A stretch of DNA of 64,000 nucleotides from Bryum argenteum (lineage: Eukaryota > Streptophyta > Bryopsida > Bryales > Bryaceae). Below the pieces are notes generated by a model that ran no database searches, was not told the origin of the DNA, and was given only the letters and a program-made list of their open reading frames with translations. Each line of letters starts with the position of its first letter. Position 1 is the stretch's first letter. Where the stretch lies: contig CM073327.1 of the NCBI GenBank assembly GCA_037043015.1, positions 6,678,727-6,742,726 of the forward strand, written 5' to 3'. A program made the translations under genes and the position numbers. Positions 39,874 through 51,194 of this stretch are shown in pieces.

Positions 39874-42683
39874 CAGTAGGGTCCAACATGGAATGGCATT
39901 TTTGGTTTTGCAGTGGGAAAAAATTTAGCACTACCAACTTTGAAAGCCTCCTGAGAGCTCAAAAATTGGTATTTTAACACGAAATTTTCAACAAAGGTTT
40001 ATCTTTAATTTAATTACATGTATGCCAAATTTCAAGGCCAAAAGTTTCACTGAAAAAAACTTATTCAAAATCTACCAACATTGGTAACTGCAGAAATTTT
40101 TTCACTGCTGCCAACTTTGACAGCGTCCCAATGATTGAATAAATTTTTTATTACCATGAAATTATTGGACCAAAAACCTCTTTAGGTTAAGAACATATAT
40201 AAAAAAGAATTCAAGGCCAAAAGATTAATACAAAAAAAGAAATCCACATTCTACCAACATGTGTAGTTGGGGGAAACCATTTTGTTGCTACCAACTTTGA
40301 CACCCTCCCCACGGTTGAGAAATTGTCTATTTACCATGAAATTTTTGGCACAATATGCTCTTTATGATGCCAACATTCATACCAAATTTCAAGGTCAAAA
40401 ATTATATATAAAAAAAAACATTTACAATCTACCAACGTGTATGTCTTCCTTTTGCCTCAATCATTGCTTGTAACCTAAAGGGCATAGAATGACATAGTTG
40501 AAGGAGCTTTGTATCATTGATTAACCTCCACTCTCTTTCAATAACTACCTTCAAGTCATCTAAATTTTTGGACATATTGGGCCATGTTGCACAACATCTT
40601 TCAAAATCTTCCAAAGGTTTTCAATTGGATTGAGATGGGGAGAATTTGCATGCCAATCGAGCTTCTCCAAAGGTGTGTTTGTCTCCATTCTTCACATACT
40701 TTGCTACGATGAACGGGTGCGCCATGTTCCATGAGCACTCCGTTCAGCACTCTACTCATAAAATGAAGCAACTCGACATTGTAAACCACTTCAACAAAAT
40801 CCTTACCAGAACGTCTATCCTTGGACATAAAAACAAGTTGTGACTTTTGCCCTCCAAAGAAATGCACCCCAAATCATCAAAGAAGTTCTTCCACTCTTAA
40901 AAGTTGGAACTATACAACTTGATGCATAGCGCTCATATGCATTTCTCCAAAATGAATCTATTTAGAAATTTTCCAACTTCAAAGGTAGACTCATATGTCC
41001 AAACAACTCTCTCCCATTCTTTTATAGTCCACCCACAATACTTTTGAGCAAATGCCAATCGTTTAGACATGTGACAATGTGTCGAAAATGGTTTTTTAAC
41101 AAATAAATCGAAAATGCCATTCTCATGTAAGGCCTTTTCTCATGTAAGGCATTTTCACTTTGAATAGTCGATCTAGACACTTGAGTAGAGTATATGTTAG
41201 TGATCTCAGAGTGTGTTGAGCGACGATGAGTTTTTGAAACACTTATAGTAGCACGAACATCTCTATCACTAAGTTTTTCAGCATGACTTCCACTACAAGC
41301 TTTGCAATTATAGGTTCCATTTTCTCGAAATCTTTTCACTATCCTCCGAACCGTTCTAACATGGACACTAACAATAGATGCAATGTCAACTCATGTCTTC
41401 CCTGCCTCACTCAAACCTACTATACGAGCTCGAGTTTCATCTGAAACAACCATTACTCACCATCATCCTGGCTCACAACCTTCACTCAATCACCATACCT
41501 CACCAATCACCACAGTCATCTGTTAAAAACCCATTATGGGATGCTTAAATAAATAAGTAACTTACAAGGTGGCTTGTCCTCTAAATTGTCACCACATTCA
41601 TCTCACATACCTCACCAATCAGTTGTGAAGTCCCTTTTTAGGGTAACTGAATGGAATGAAGTTCCAGAAGCTGAGAGGACATACCTCACTAGTCACCATA
41701 GGCATCTCATATACCTCAGCAGTCATCACAGTCATCTCACATACCTCCATATATACCTCATATACCTCAGACACTCATTCCATGCCTCATTCTCTCAATT
41801 AACTCATGTCATACAACATCACTTGTTTCTCTCATCAATCTACATAAATCCACCTCCTATAATGCTTCATTGCAAATGCAAGCATTCTTGTTGAGAGAAA
41901 AAATCTTCTTCTTGCACGTATGGTCTCCAATTTTTAAACAGGTGCACTTTTTAAGATGTGACAAGTGCACACAACTAAATTTGGCTATCCTTGATTTTTT
42001 TGAGAAGCATCTACAATTAGAGATTGCATCATCTTGAAAATTTCAATCTAGAAGCATGATTGTATGACATACTTCAACCATTTCAATATCTTTGATAATA
42101 GGTATCTTACAACTACACACAATGGTAGATTGTAAATGTTTTTTTTTATATATAATTTTTGACCTTGAAATTTGGTATGAATGTTGGCATCATAAAGAGC
42201 ATATTGTGCCAAAAATTTCATGGTAAATAGACAATTTCTCAACCGTGGGGAGGGTGTCAAAGTTGGTAGCAACAAAATGGTTTCCCCCAACTACACATGT
42301 TGGTAGAATGTGGATTTCTTTTTTTGTATTAATCTTTTGGCCTTGAATTCTTTTTTATATATGTTCTTAACCTAAAGAGGTTTTTGGTCCAATAATTTCA
42401 TGGTAATAAAAAATTTATTCAATCATTGGGACGCTGTCAAAGTTGGCAGCAGTGAAAAAATTTCTGCAGTTACCAATGTTGGTAGATTTTGAATAAGTTT
42501 TTTTCAGTGAAACTTTTGGCCTTGAAATTTGGCATACATGTAATTAAATTAAAGATAAACCTTTGTTGAAAATTTCGTGTTAAAATACCAATTTTTGAGC
42601 TCTCAGGAGGCTTTCAAAGTTGGTAGTGCTAAATTTTTTCCCACTGCAAAACCAAAAACGCCATTCCATGTTGGACCCTACTG
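39874..42683 (-). mobile_element. Tc1/mariner-type element with 561-bp inverted repeats, 2810 bp
   Basis: The ends are CAGTAGGGTCCAACATGG and its reverse complement, with TA at 39872-39873 and 42684-42685. Inverted repeats cover 39874-40434 and 42123-42683 with hardly any visible difference. Each arm is built from three related units of 177-180 bp sharing CCAACTTTGA, CATGAAATT, AATTTCAAGGCCAAAA and TCTACCAAC. The interior holds a transposase relic. Confidence 0.94.
40430..41453 (-). pseudogene. Tc1-like transposase relic in the 2.8-kb element
   Basis: From the ATG at 41453 the frame reads RARIVGLSEAGK, a stop, then VDIASIVSVHVRTVRRIVKRF (helix-turn-helix), CSGSHAEKLSDRDVRA and a second helical part to 41022. 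The core is seen as LVFMSKDRRSGKDFVEV and VLMEHGAPVHRSKVCEEW at 40867-40680, with the second catalytic Asp position now His (ME-HGAP). The DDE third motif region follows in other frames. This family is distinct from the element at 17386-19408. Confidence 0.85.
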
Positions 42684-42685
42684 TA

Positions 42686-44340
42686 CACACATTGCTCTTG
42701 CATATTCCATGTGGAAATATGCAAGCCATAGTCTAAATTTTCATCTATAGAAAGACTTAGCTTGTTTATTTCAACACAAAAAAAAACAAAGTGGAATTGT
42801 TTTTTTTTTGGTTTGTTTTGTAGTTACTGTTTAATGTGACTAGAATGTACGTGGGCCGGCTATAGCAGAGAATAAATTCCATTCCGTTAGCAGATATTGC
42901 CTTGGATCTAAAAATGCAGATGGGGAGCACTTTATGGTATGTTATATACTCTGAAGTACCTGAATGTACTCAGTGACACTAGTGAGGCCTGACACAACGC
43001 CACGTGTCTCGCCTTTTTGTTGAAATCGGCGGCCCTTTGACGGCCCACGACCTGCAAAAGTAACCTTCGCAATGATGACGCTCCGTTGTTGCATGAAGCT
43101 CGTTAATATCATTGGACAGGAGTGGGTAACTGCCGCCTTCTTCTCCCTCGAAACGGATCTGAAGTGCTTGCTTTATCGCCCTTCCTTGGACTCTTCTAAT
43201 TGCTACTACTGTAGGGCGGCGCTAGAAGGCTATCTTCAAAGCTCAGACTTCAATTCAACGTCCATTTCGTTCTAAAAATGGGAGAATTTTCTGTGAACGT
43301 TTGTCAGATGAATGGAATCCCAATGAATTTGGGAGGTTTAGGGTTTGGTGTTGTACGGAATCGCCCTTTCTGGTCAGTTTCTTCTGTTGTTGTGTTTTTT
43401 GAAGCTGTTTCACCAAAAACTTAGAAAGTGCGAAGCCCGAAAGTGAGAAGTCGAGAATATGTTGTGCGCTTTGATGCTTTGAGTCTAGTATATGAAGCGC
43501 TAGAGAAGGTTCTGGACGCACAGTGAGAATCTGGAGGATGAAGAGAGAATCTGTGAATGCTAATAGCGGTTGGAGGAGTTGTCTAGCGCACTCAGAAGTG
43601 AAGGGCGTCGACACCAAACTCCAATCTCACCGTGGAATTTCGATCTAGGTATCACTTATCCATATTAATTTGCTGCTCTTTTGTATCAATATTCATCTGC
43701 TGCTAGTCTCGCCATTGACATACTCCCGCCTGGAAGTTGAATCGTGTTTTGTTAGAATAGTTTCCAGTGAGGGAGGGATCTGAAGCCTTTAGTAGAATTT
43801 AACTGTCTGCATGCTTTCCCGCTTTGTAGAGAAATGCCCTTGATTTGTATTTGCGAGTCTTTTATCTCGTTGCGTGAGGAATGGCGTCTGGCCTGAGAGA
43901 GATCCGATGCTTGGAAGAGGATTTCACTTTCTTGAAGTTCGCGTTTGTAGCTGAATTCTTTCCTGCTTCATAGAGATATGCTCCTGCTTTAGTTCTGAGA
44001 GTCTATTTCATTCAATGCCTTACGAATGGTTCCGGTCCTCAGAGGGCTCTTATTCCAGTAACAAAAGCGCACTTTTTCTAATTTCGTGTCCATAGCTGCA
44101 TATTTAGAGACAACCTGCCGCTCACAATTTGCGCAGTCTTTCACTCCAATGCCTTACGAGCAATTTCTGGCTTCGGAGAAAAACGATGCCAGAACCAAAA
44201 GCTCGCATTCCTTGTGTCTGTGCCTCCGTGACTGCATTCTTCCCCGCTTCGTACAGACAACCTCCCCCTGCTATTTATTGTAACAGTGTCGGAAAAGTTC
44301 AATCCATGCTGCACTATTGGTTTTACTGCTCATATGCCTT
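42686..44340. other. Gene-like but unrecognised region
   Basis: A CACGTG box lies near 43003, and GC content is higher between 43000 and 43300 with a plus-strand frame from 43072 (67 codons). A minus-strand frame lies at 43255-43617. Neither has a domain I can name. Exons of a plus-strand gene ending near 44719 could be hidden here. Confidence 0.3.
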
Positions 44341-44344
44341 TTTT

Positions 44345-44719
44345 TGGTGGAAAGTTTGTAGGAAACGAAATGGGAAATGCGCGGACTCAACAACGGCGCG
44401 CTGGAGTAAGACGTCCCGGACCTGCTCAGAGAGCACAAGCACTTTAAGAAGAGCTTCTTCGACCTGATGTAATTTTGACAAGAGAGCGAGCAGCTGAGCG
44501 TCAGCGGCAATGTCGGATGAGGAAACGCGCAGTAGAGGAAGCTTCGAGATTGCTCCCCACAGCTGACGATGGAGTACCATCGCGCGATTTTGGGCGAAAA
44601 GATGCCTCTAGAGTCTCGAACAAAATCGTTCAATTCATAATCGAGGAGTTCCAAGGTGTGCGTCGGGGTCCTCAGTTCTGGAAGGCTGTGATTGTCGCAA
44701 CCCTTGCTAGCTCACCTTA
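44345..44719 (+). CDS. Unrecognised reading frame with a basic, Arg-rich stretch
   Basis: A plus-strand frame reads through GNARTQQRRAGVRRPGP, is interrupted by one TAA at about 44438, and continues as ILTRERAAERQRQCRMRKRA and VSNKIVQFIIEEFQGVRRGP. It ends FWKAVIVATLASSP at TAG 44717-44719. Codons on both sides of the TAA are in the same frame, so this is either a last exon plus intron edge or a gene with one nonsense change. The basic segment could bind DNA or RNA. I do not recognise the family. Confidence 0.4.
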
Positions 44720-45087
44720 GCTTACACCAACTTTTTCCCAATTGTAGCAAGTGTCACGAGCGCTAACTCTGCACATCCCCCACATGCACAAAGTTAGCTC
44801 CCCATACCAACCACCAAGCTCACCGCTTGGTTATCAATCCCTCCTACTCATGCTACCGGGACTCAACCCCTTCGTAGGTAGCCAATGGTTAGGTGCGGAC
44901 TTCCACTTATGTCCAAGGCCCAACTTGGTGGCACTCCCATACCACGCGGCCTAACCGCACTTGGTGGTGTCTCCTCACCACCGCCCATGACCACCATGGT
45001 GACCCCAAGGCCACCAAGTAATCACAACGCCGGCGGTGAGACACCACCCCACATCGGTAGCACTCATGGTCCTCATTTTGCCTATAT

Positions 45088-45262
45088 GAGTCCCCGTGGT
45101 GAAGCCCCAACACTAGCTCCCCCACCGGGACTCACCTTGTCCTTATGAGCCACCGTGGTGAAGCCCCAACACTAGCTCCACCCATTGGGACTCACCTTGG
45201 CTTGGGAGTCCCCATGGTGAGGCCCCAACACTAGCCACACCACTCGGGACTCCCACCTTGGT
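45088..45262. repeat. 60-bp tandem repeat, about three units
   Basis: Units share CCGTGGTGAAGCCCCAACAC, a TAGCTCC stretch, and GGGACTCACCTTG. Related phrases continue to the left (44850-45060). Confidence 0.88.
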
Positions 45263-45297
45263 CACCACCAAGGCACCATGGGAGTGGGGAGGGAGAC

Positions 45298-46262
45298 TGT
45301 CGTAACGTGCTTTTCCGATTCGTGCCCGGATAACCCTTTTTCGCGGTAAAAGAGGTTTCCCAAACAAGAACCCGAGTGTTCGTTCCACGGAGATCCTGTG
45401 AAGTGCAAGGACAACAATTTCCACTTGTTAGCAAACCCGGATTGGTGCTATCCGGGTACTGTCCTATCACCCTTGTACCCTATATCCTGTCCTGGAAACA
45501 GCTGCCCGGACAGGAAAAGGGGCGGGTTTAGTCTTTGTGGTTTAGTTTAACCTCTGTATTCTCCTCAGAGGGGTTTTCCCGGACTTAGATAAGTGGGGGG
45601 ATTAGGCCACTTCTCCCGTTGATTAACGTGACCGGAAAGGTCACCGAGACTCTCTCTCTCCTTACCCTGTTAGGAACTTCCCTTATACCTCCCTCTACGT
45701 CCGGACTCTAAATCCACACGCATGTCACAAAGGTTGGTATCCGGTTCTCCTATGGCCCGGTTATCACAACTTACTATCCGGGTTAGTGGATCTCGGGTTC
45801 TCGGATCGGGGATGGTGCGATCGCCCGGAGTTCACCGCTATCACCTCTGAGACATGCACTCCGCCTACCCGGACTTGGCGATCTAGGGGACTCAACCGAT
45901 GGTGTTCTCGGGAGTCGGTTGAGCGGCCGAATCCCTTCCTGGCCGCTGTAAACCCAGACGCTACACGGACAGACCGGACCGAACCCTAAGTGGCAAGTGC
46001 CGTTCGCTAGCCGCACTCCTCCCCGTCGCCTTCTCTACCTCCCGTACTACTCTCCGTTCAAGGACGGAACCGCTCTCTCTTGCTGCCCGGATAGCAAGGG
46101 TCCTCTCGACTCGCAAACACCCCGACCAAAGAGACAAGACAGGGAAAAGGAGAAGGACACACAATCGTATACACACGCACACACACGAGGGAGATGAGAA
46201 CGAGGCGTGCTTGCACTGGATTAGGGTATTGCAGAATCACAAAAAGACCCCGAGGGAGTATC
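45298..46262. mobile_element. Older LTR-like sequence, left flank of the nested insertion
   Basis: TGTCGTAACG begins right after a purine-rich tract (GGGAGTGGGGAGGGAGAC), as at the start of a 3' LTR. The sequence shares the repeated phrase CCCGGATA with 56170-57825, and joining both flanks at the CTCCC duplication gives one continuous piece ending CGACA at 57825. If this is one LTR it would be about 2.6 kb, which is long, so I keep the call tentative. Confidence 0.4.
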
Positions 46263-46267
46263 CTCCC

Positions 46268-47062
46268 TGTTACCCGCCATGGCGCCGCGGGTATCATTAC
46301 CAACGACCAGGAGGTCCACGGGGAGACCAAGGCATAACGACGACCACGGGGCTCGAGGCCGGAGGCACAGTGACAGGGACCACGAAGATCGAGACCACGG
46401 GCGCAGAATCATTAAGGCAACAAGACAGCGCGAGGAATTAGGTTTTATTATAAGTAGCGAGTAGAATTCTGATGAGCGGCGATTCGGGATTCCCCGAATA
46501 GCGTGATAGCCACGAACACCACGGACACAATCTTGTAGCCACTCGGCATTCACCGATTCAATACCAATTCAGGACTCGCTTCTCTTTCTACATTCTGCTA
46601 TTGCTATTGTCTACCCTCACTTAAACCCTTCTCTTTTGTGCTTGATTGCTGATTCGTCTTCTCCTTCCACACCACTCGCGGCACCGTGGACTCCTTGGAT
46701 AGAACCATCTCTGCTCCAGACCGGCTGTGAGTTTGCACGACTTAGTGGTATCAGCTCCCTCGACTCAGTACAGTGGCGCATACACACGGACCGGGCACAC
46801 CCGGACGAAGGAAACAACACCGCGAAACTCGGCCGGAGCCTCAGGCAGTTCAAACCAGGACCCCGACACCGCAAGGTTGACCTGGCTCGGTTGAAGTAAT
46901 CATTCCCGATTACAGTGGCCGAGCCACATCGGGCCTACTTACCCTGAACCCCGGGGATCAACCGTGGGTACAAGCCACAGGTCCGGATATCGCACATCCT
47001 TCCCCGTTCTTACCTTCCCTGTACACCTCGGCCGTCTCCATACCCGAAACCCCAGGCTAACA
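46268..47062 (+). repeat. 5' LTR of the gypsy element
   Basis: 795 bp, TG..CA. A TATA-like TTTTATTATAAGTAG lies at about 46441-46455. The differences from the 3' LTR are concentrated in the first 250 bp. Confidence 0.95.
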
Positions 47063-47085
47063 TTTTGGCGACCATCTTTGGGGAT
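47063..47085 (+). promoter_or_regulatory. Primer-binding site region
   Basis: TTTTGGCGACCATCTTTGGGG follows the 5' LTR directly, as a tRNA primer-binding site should. TTTTGGCG is common at this place in plant gypsy elements; I could not assign the tRNA. Confidence 0.6.
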
Positions 47086-47099
47086 GGAATGCTTTGGTA

Positions 47100-47100
47100 G

Positions 47101-47129
<29 letters not shown>
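47100..47129. repeat. Poly(A) tract in the gypsy leader
   Basis: Thirty A residues, then GAGAGA-type repeats, just before the gag start. Confidence 0.9.
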
Positions 47130-47132
<3 letters not shown>

Positions 47133-47176
47133 AGAGAAAGAGAGAGATTCTGGGCTACGAGCCTGCAGGGAGGAAA

Positions 47177-48560
47177 ATGCCTCCAAAACGACACGCCGCG
47201 GAAAAAGCCGTGGAAAACGTAGTTGCAGATATGGAGGAAATAGTGCAACAGGAAGATGAAACCAGGGAATTATTACAATGGATGAAGCAACAAATGACAG
47301 ATCCGCCGCTCAAAACGAGGCCACCAACGCCAAGTCGAATTACTCACTTGAAATACCGCGAGATTCAGGGCAACACTAACCCCGAGGCCATTGCATCCAC
47401 GCCAAGGAGTGGGGAGGACCCAGCGGAAGCTGTACGATCGGCAACCATACCTCGCGGAAACAATGCCGCGGCGAGTTCTAGCACCTCGGGAATGCCATCA
47501 CCAAGAAGAGTAGCAGCGACCCCACGGGGATTCCTACCGTGTCATCTCGCTTCGGGAACCTTGACACCCAGCGAAACTACCCAAGATCCCCTACCCGTAT
47601 TTGACGAGTCCGAGATCCGGATTGGCACATCGGGAGGTTCAAGGTGATAGCACGTCTGACGGCATTGTTCATGCCACGACTTACAAAATATTTTCGGGAC
47701 CACGCTCCAAGGGAATCACATCAACTGGTACATTGATTTTGAGTCCGAACACAACAATGCCAGTTTGGGAGGATATGGAGCGTAGTTTTTTACACAAATT
47801 TAGAAAATTAAAAACGAGCTCGGAGGTCCTTCGAGCGTTGGGATCAATCACTCAATCCACAAACGAGCCTGTGGACAAGTTCTATGATAGATTTAAGCAA
47901 TCGCGACAAATTAAGCCAACGACCCGAGGAAGAATACATGTGCCAATGGTTTAAGAAGGGATTGCTTCTTGGATACAACAAGGCATTGTTATCCGTGGCG
48001 TGAAAACATTACCAGATATCCTCTCCGCGACCAACGACATCACCAAACTCACAAACTTTAAAACAAACGCAAACTCCCCATTACCCCTACCTACGACACG
48101 GCAAGATGCCGAATAACACCTCCATCATGCGAAACATGTGGAAAGACACACCACGGGAGGTCTTTGATACGCAAACAATACACCTCCAGTCCAAGATCAC
48201 CGCGACCCAGAACACCATGGCCGCGGTATACCCCGAGGAGGTCAATGTAGATGCTTTCCAACCCGGCCGGGCGGATGCATCTTTGGGAGTGCGGAGGCCT
48301 GGACCACCGACGGAGCCAATGTCCCGTATTAAAGCAAAAATGGACACAAAACAAACCAACCACCCCTCGGGACCAACAAACGCAAACACCGCGGCTCCCG
48401 GGAGGAGGGGGTAACACTTACCGAGGTACACGGCCCAGGGACTACCGTTTCCACGATATCCACCTCCGCAGTAACCACGAGGGCAAAGGCGAACCTTCCA
48501 AACCACGTCGTGAACAACACCGGAAGCCATTTCCGAAAATCACCAACGGCCGCATAACAT
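47177..48560 (+). pseudogene. gag: gag of the gypsy element, frameshifted
   Basis: The ATG at 47177 opens a frame with an acidic, Gln-rich region (MEEIVQQEDETRELLQWM) to 47647. The capsid-like core continues in another frame at 47601-47954 (WEDMERSFLHKFRKLKTSSE, then DKFYDRFKQSRQIKP). A nucleocapsid-like remnant is seen at about 48262-48310 (ECGGLDHRRSQCP), where the first Cys of a CCHC knuckle appears lost to an indel. Gag normally packages the RNA. Confidence 0.82.
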
Positions 48561-48590
48561 GAGGACGAAGCGCAAAGGGACCTGGAAACG

Positions 48591-49613
48591 GTGAACACGG
48601 ACCAAGGGCATGCCACAGACCACACCCTTCAACAGATACTAAACACGACCAACGTCACAATTACCTTAGCAAAATTAGTACAAATCAGCCCTGAATTGCA
48701 ACAATACTTGCAACGGACCGGGGTACCCGAGGCCAAACCAGATCCTGCGTTCATAGAGGTTAATGCTACAACAATGGACCCCGATGCTGCGGTAATACAT
48801 GTCCAGTTTGGGGGACAAACATTAACCAATGTCCTCGTTGATGGAGGATCCGGTGTAAACGTGATGAGCAACCACGTACGACAAGCATTAGGATTGCCTC
48901 AACCCCGAGGCGCTCGTTTTATTCTACGCATGGCTAACGACGCCCCCGTCACACCCCTGGAAATCCTCACTATGGTAGGGATAACCATACACGGAGTATC
49001 AACACCGGCAACCTTTGTAATAATTGAGATGCCCCACAACAGTGGTTTTCCCGTCATCCTGGGGAGACCTTGGTTGCGAGACATGCAGGCTATTCACGAT
49101 TGGACCAAAAATCAGATTCACATCCAACGCCAGGGACGGACCGTGGTTATTCCCGTGGATAGCTGCCTTACCCGTGCCAAGATGAATCAGATCAGGACCT
49201 CGGCCGGAACAGACTGGCCGGAAGAACTCTCCAATGAACATGAAGCCCTCGTACTCCACGTCCACCCAAACTTAATACCCGTGGCAGAAATCCATTTAGC
49301 CAGCTTGGCTCAAGAAGAAGAAAAATTGGACATACCCGACCATTTCACACGGGAAGTTGCCGAGGAAGTAGTGGTAAATGCTGTCCCCGCAAAGACAGCG
49401 TTACACCACGAAATTGTCACGGGGTGGACACACGGGGCCAAGGAGCGAGTGCAGCTGGTTAACCTCGGTACCAGAGAGGAGCCCAAGTATATTAAAATTA
49501 ATACCGACGCACTTTTGCCATCAAACAAGCGGCCATCGCCTGCTCCACGAATACCAGGACATATTTGCATGGAACCACGAGGATCTAAGGGGTATCCCCA
49601 ACGCCTTGGCTGA
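48591..49613 (+). CDS. pol: Retropepsin-type protease domain of the gypsy element
   Basis: A single open frame of 340 codons. The aspartic protease signature is VLVDGGSGVNVMSN (active Asp-Gly-Gly, residue about 84), and the flap and hydrophobic partner FPVILGRPWLRDM follows about 80 residues later. It cleaves Gag-Pol. Sequence after about residue 230 (TREVAEEVVVN) links to reverse transcriptase but goes out of frame near 49520. Confidence 0.88.
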   Translation: MNTDQGHATDHTLQQILNTTNVTITLAKLVQISPELQQYLQRTGVPEAKPDPAFIEVNATTMDPDAAVIHVQFGGQTLTNVLVDGGSGVNVMSNHVRQALGLPQPRGARFILRMANDAPVTPLEILTMVGITIHGVSTPATFVIIEMPHNSGFPVILGRPWLRDMQAIHDWTKNQIHIQRQGRTVVIPVDSCLTRAKMNQIRTSAGTDWPEELSNEHEALVLHVHPNLIPVAEIHLASLAQEEEKLDIPDHFTREVAEEVVVNAVPAKTALHHEIVTGWTHGAKERVQLVNLGTREEPKYIKINTDALLPSNKRPSPAPRIPGHICMEPRGSKGYPQRLG

Positions 49614-50126
49614 GCACACAATCGATCTCGTCCCTGGGGCAACTCCGGTACAGCAACGGCGCTACAGGATGACCCAAACTACGCCGTTCGGGTCAAGGCC
49701 GAACTAGACAAACTACTTCAGGCCAAGTTCATATCACCCGTGGATGCCGCACCATGGCTCTCACCCATGGTTATTATCCCCAAGAAGAATGGCACGCTAC
49801 GTATCGTGTGGACTTGAAACTCAACGCCGCAACGAAAAAGGATCATTACCCCTTACCTTACATGGAGGAAATCATCGATGAAGTAGCCGGGCATGAGATG
49901 TACTCATTCCTGGATTGCTTTTCGCGCTACTATCAAGTAGCCATGGCGGAACAGACAAAGGGAAAACAGCTTTTTCTACGGAATGGGGACCATACCAGTT
50001 TGAGCGGATGCCGTTCGGGGCCAAAAATGCACCAATGACATTCCAACGAGTCATGGAACTCATCTTCGTGCCATACCTCAAGCGGTTCTTCCGAATCTAT
50101 CCGGACGATGGGGCGGTTTACGGAAA
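49540..50126 (+). pseudogene. pol: Reverse transcriptase of the gypsy element, three frame pieces
   Basis: Pieces in order are LLHEYQDIFAWNHEDLRGIP (about 49539-49600), VDLKLNAATKKDHYPLPYME and YSFLDCFSRYYQVAMAEQTK (49801-49970), then YQFERMPFGAKNAPMTFQRV and a catalytic motif IYPDDGAVYG near 50095-50120. Family members have YLDD or YMDD there; Pro in the second position is abnormal. Frameshifts lie near 49620-49800, 49970 and 50128. Confidence 0.88.
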
Positions 50127-51194
50127 ATGAAAGACCACGTTGCGCACCTCAGACAAATCTTCCACGCATGCCGAGCCAACGGGGTAAGCCTCAACGCGGA
50201 TAAATGTATGTTCTTGTACTTCGCAGGAGTAATTCTCGGCTACATCGTATGCAAACATGGCAAGCTCCCCGACCCCGAGAAGATTAAGGATATCCTAGAA
50301 ATGACACCGCCAATCAATCAGAAAGGAGTTCAACGACTCTTGGGACTGGCCCAGTTCAATCGCATCTACATCGAAAAGCTAGCTCACATTACCGCCCCGA
50401 TCGCAGCCCTGAACCATGCCAAGTATGCCTATCCCCGGGATTGGACACCCGAGGCACAGGCAGCCTTAGAAAAGATAAAGCATGCATACTCAAACGCACC
50501 CATCCTCATTGCCCCAGATTGGACTAAACCTTTCCACGTCCACACGGACGCATCCAACATTGCCGTGGGAGTAATGTTAGCTCAAAACATAAATGGCAAA
50601 CACGATCAACCCGTGGCATACGCCAGCCGGTTACTTAACCAAGCCGAGCGAAATTACTCTACCACGGAACGCGAGGCCTTGGCTATGATCTATGCTGTCA
50701 AAAAATTCCGGCACTACCTCCTCGGAAAGAAATTTCGATTCATGGTTGACCATCACAGCTTGTCGTACCTCGTGAATCAAACCCTGGTCACAGGGCGAGT
50801 TGCTCGATGGATCATGATACTCCTGGAATACGATTTTGAGGTCGTATACGTTCCCGGGAAACGACACATCATAGCAGATTACTTATCCAGGGACACCAAC
50901 ACCACCGCGGAAGGGATTGACGACTCATTCAATGAGGCATATATACAAACCGCACAAATCGCCACGGAACCGAGGGAACTTGAGAAGGACTGGAGGACCG
51001 ACATCATACGTTATCTTACCACGGGCAGCACACCCAAGGATCTCACGGGGACGCGGCGAATAAGCTTTGTACAGACAACACTACCATACACCGTGGTCCG
51101 GGGAGAGTTATATAAGCGGGGACCAGATCAAGAGATCCGGTATGCGTGCACCCAAAGAAACCAACAAAGAACACATCATTACTCACCTCCATAA
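50127..51194 (+). CDS. pol: RT thumb and RNase H domain of the gypsy element
   Basis: A 355-codon open frame. It starts in the thumb (VAHLRQIFHACRANGVSLNA, FAGVILGYIVCKHG). RNase H follows: FHVHTDASNIAVGVML (first Asp), TTEREALAMIYAVKKFRHYL (Glu) and FMVDHHSL (Asp of the TDH motif). It ends IADYLSRD, the usual boundary before integrase. The active residues are present, and this is the best preserved part of the polyprotein. Confidence 0.9.
   Translation: MKDHVAHLRQIFHACRANGVSLNADKCMFLYFAGVILGYIVCKHGKLPDPEKIKDILEMTPPINQKGVQRLLGLAQFNRIYIEKLAHITAPIAALNHAKYAYPRDWTPEAQAALEKIKHAYSNAPILIAPDWTKPFHVHTDASNIAVGVMLAQNINGKHDQPVAYASRLLNQAERNYSTTEREALAMIYAVKKFRHYLLGKKFRFMVDHHSLSYLVNQTLVTGRVARWIMILLEYDFEVVYVPGKRHIIADYLSRDTNTTAEGIDDSFNEAYIQTAQIATEPRELEKDWRTDIIRYLTTGSTPKDLTGTRRISFVQTTLPYTVVRGELYKRGPDQEIRYACTQRNQQRTHHYSPP

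Noticed and set aside
40267..42290. Identical frames at 40267 (plus) and 42048 (minus)
   Set aside because: Both are inside the inverted terminal repeats of the 2.8-kb element.
45783..46553. Several overlapping GC-rich open frames left of and in the gypsy LTR
   Set aside because: High GC reduces stop codons; frames occur on both strands and none has a domain.
47100..47129. Poly(A) tract as evidence for a retroposed gene copy
   Set aside because: It lies in the leader of the LTR retrotransposon just after the primer-binding site and has no associated target duplication.
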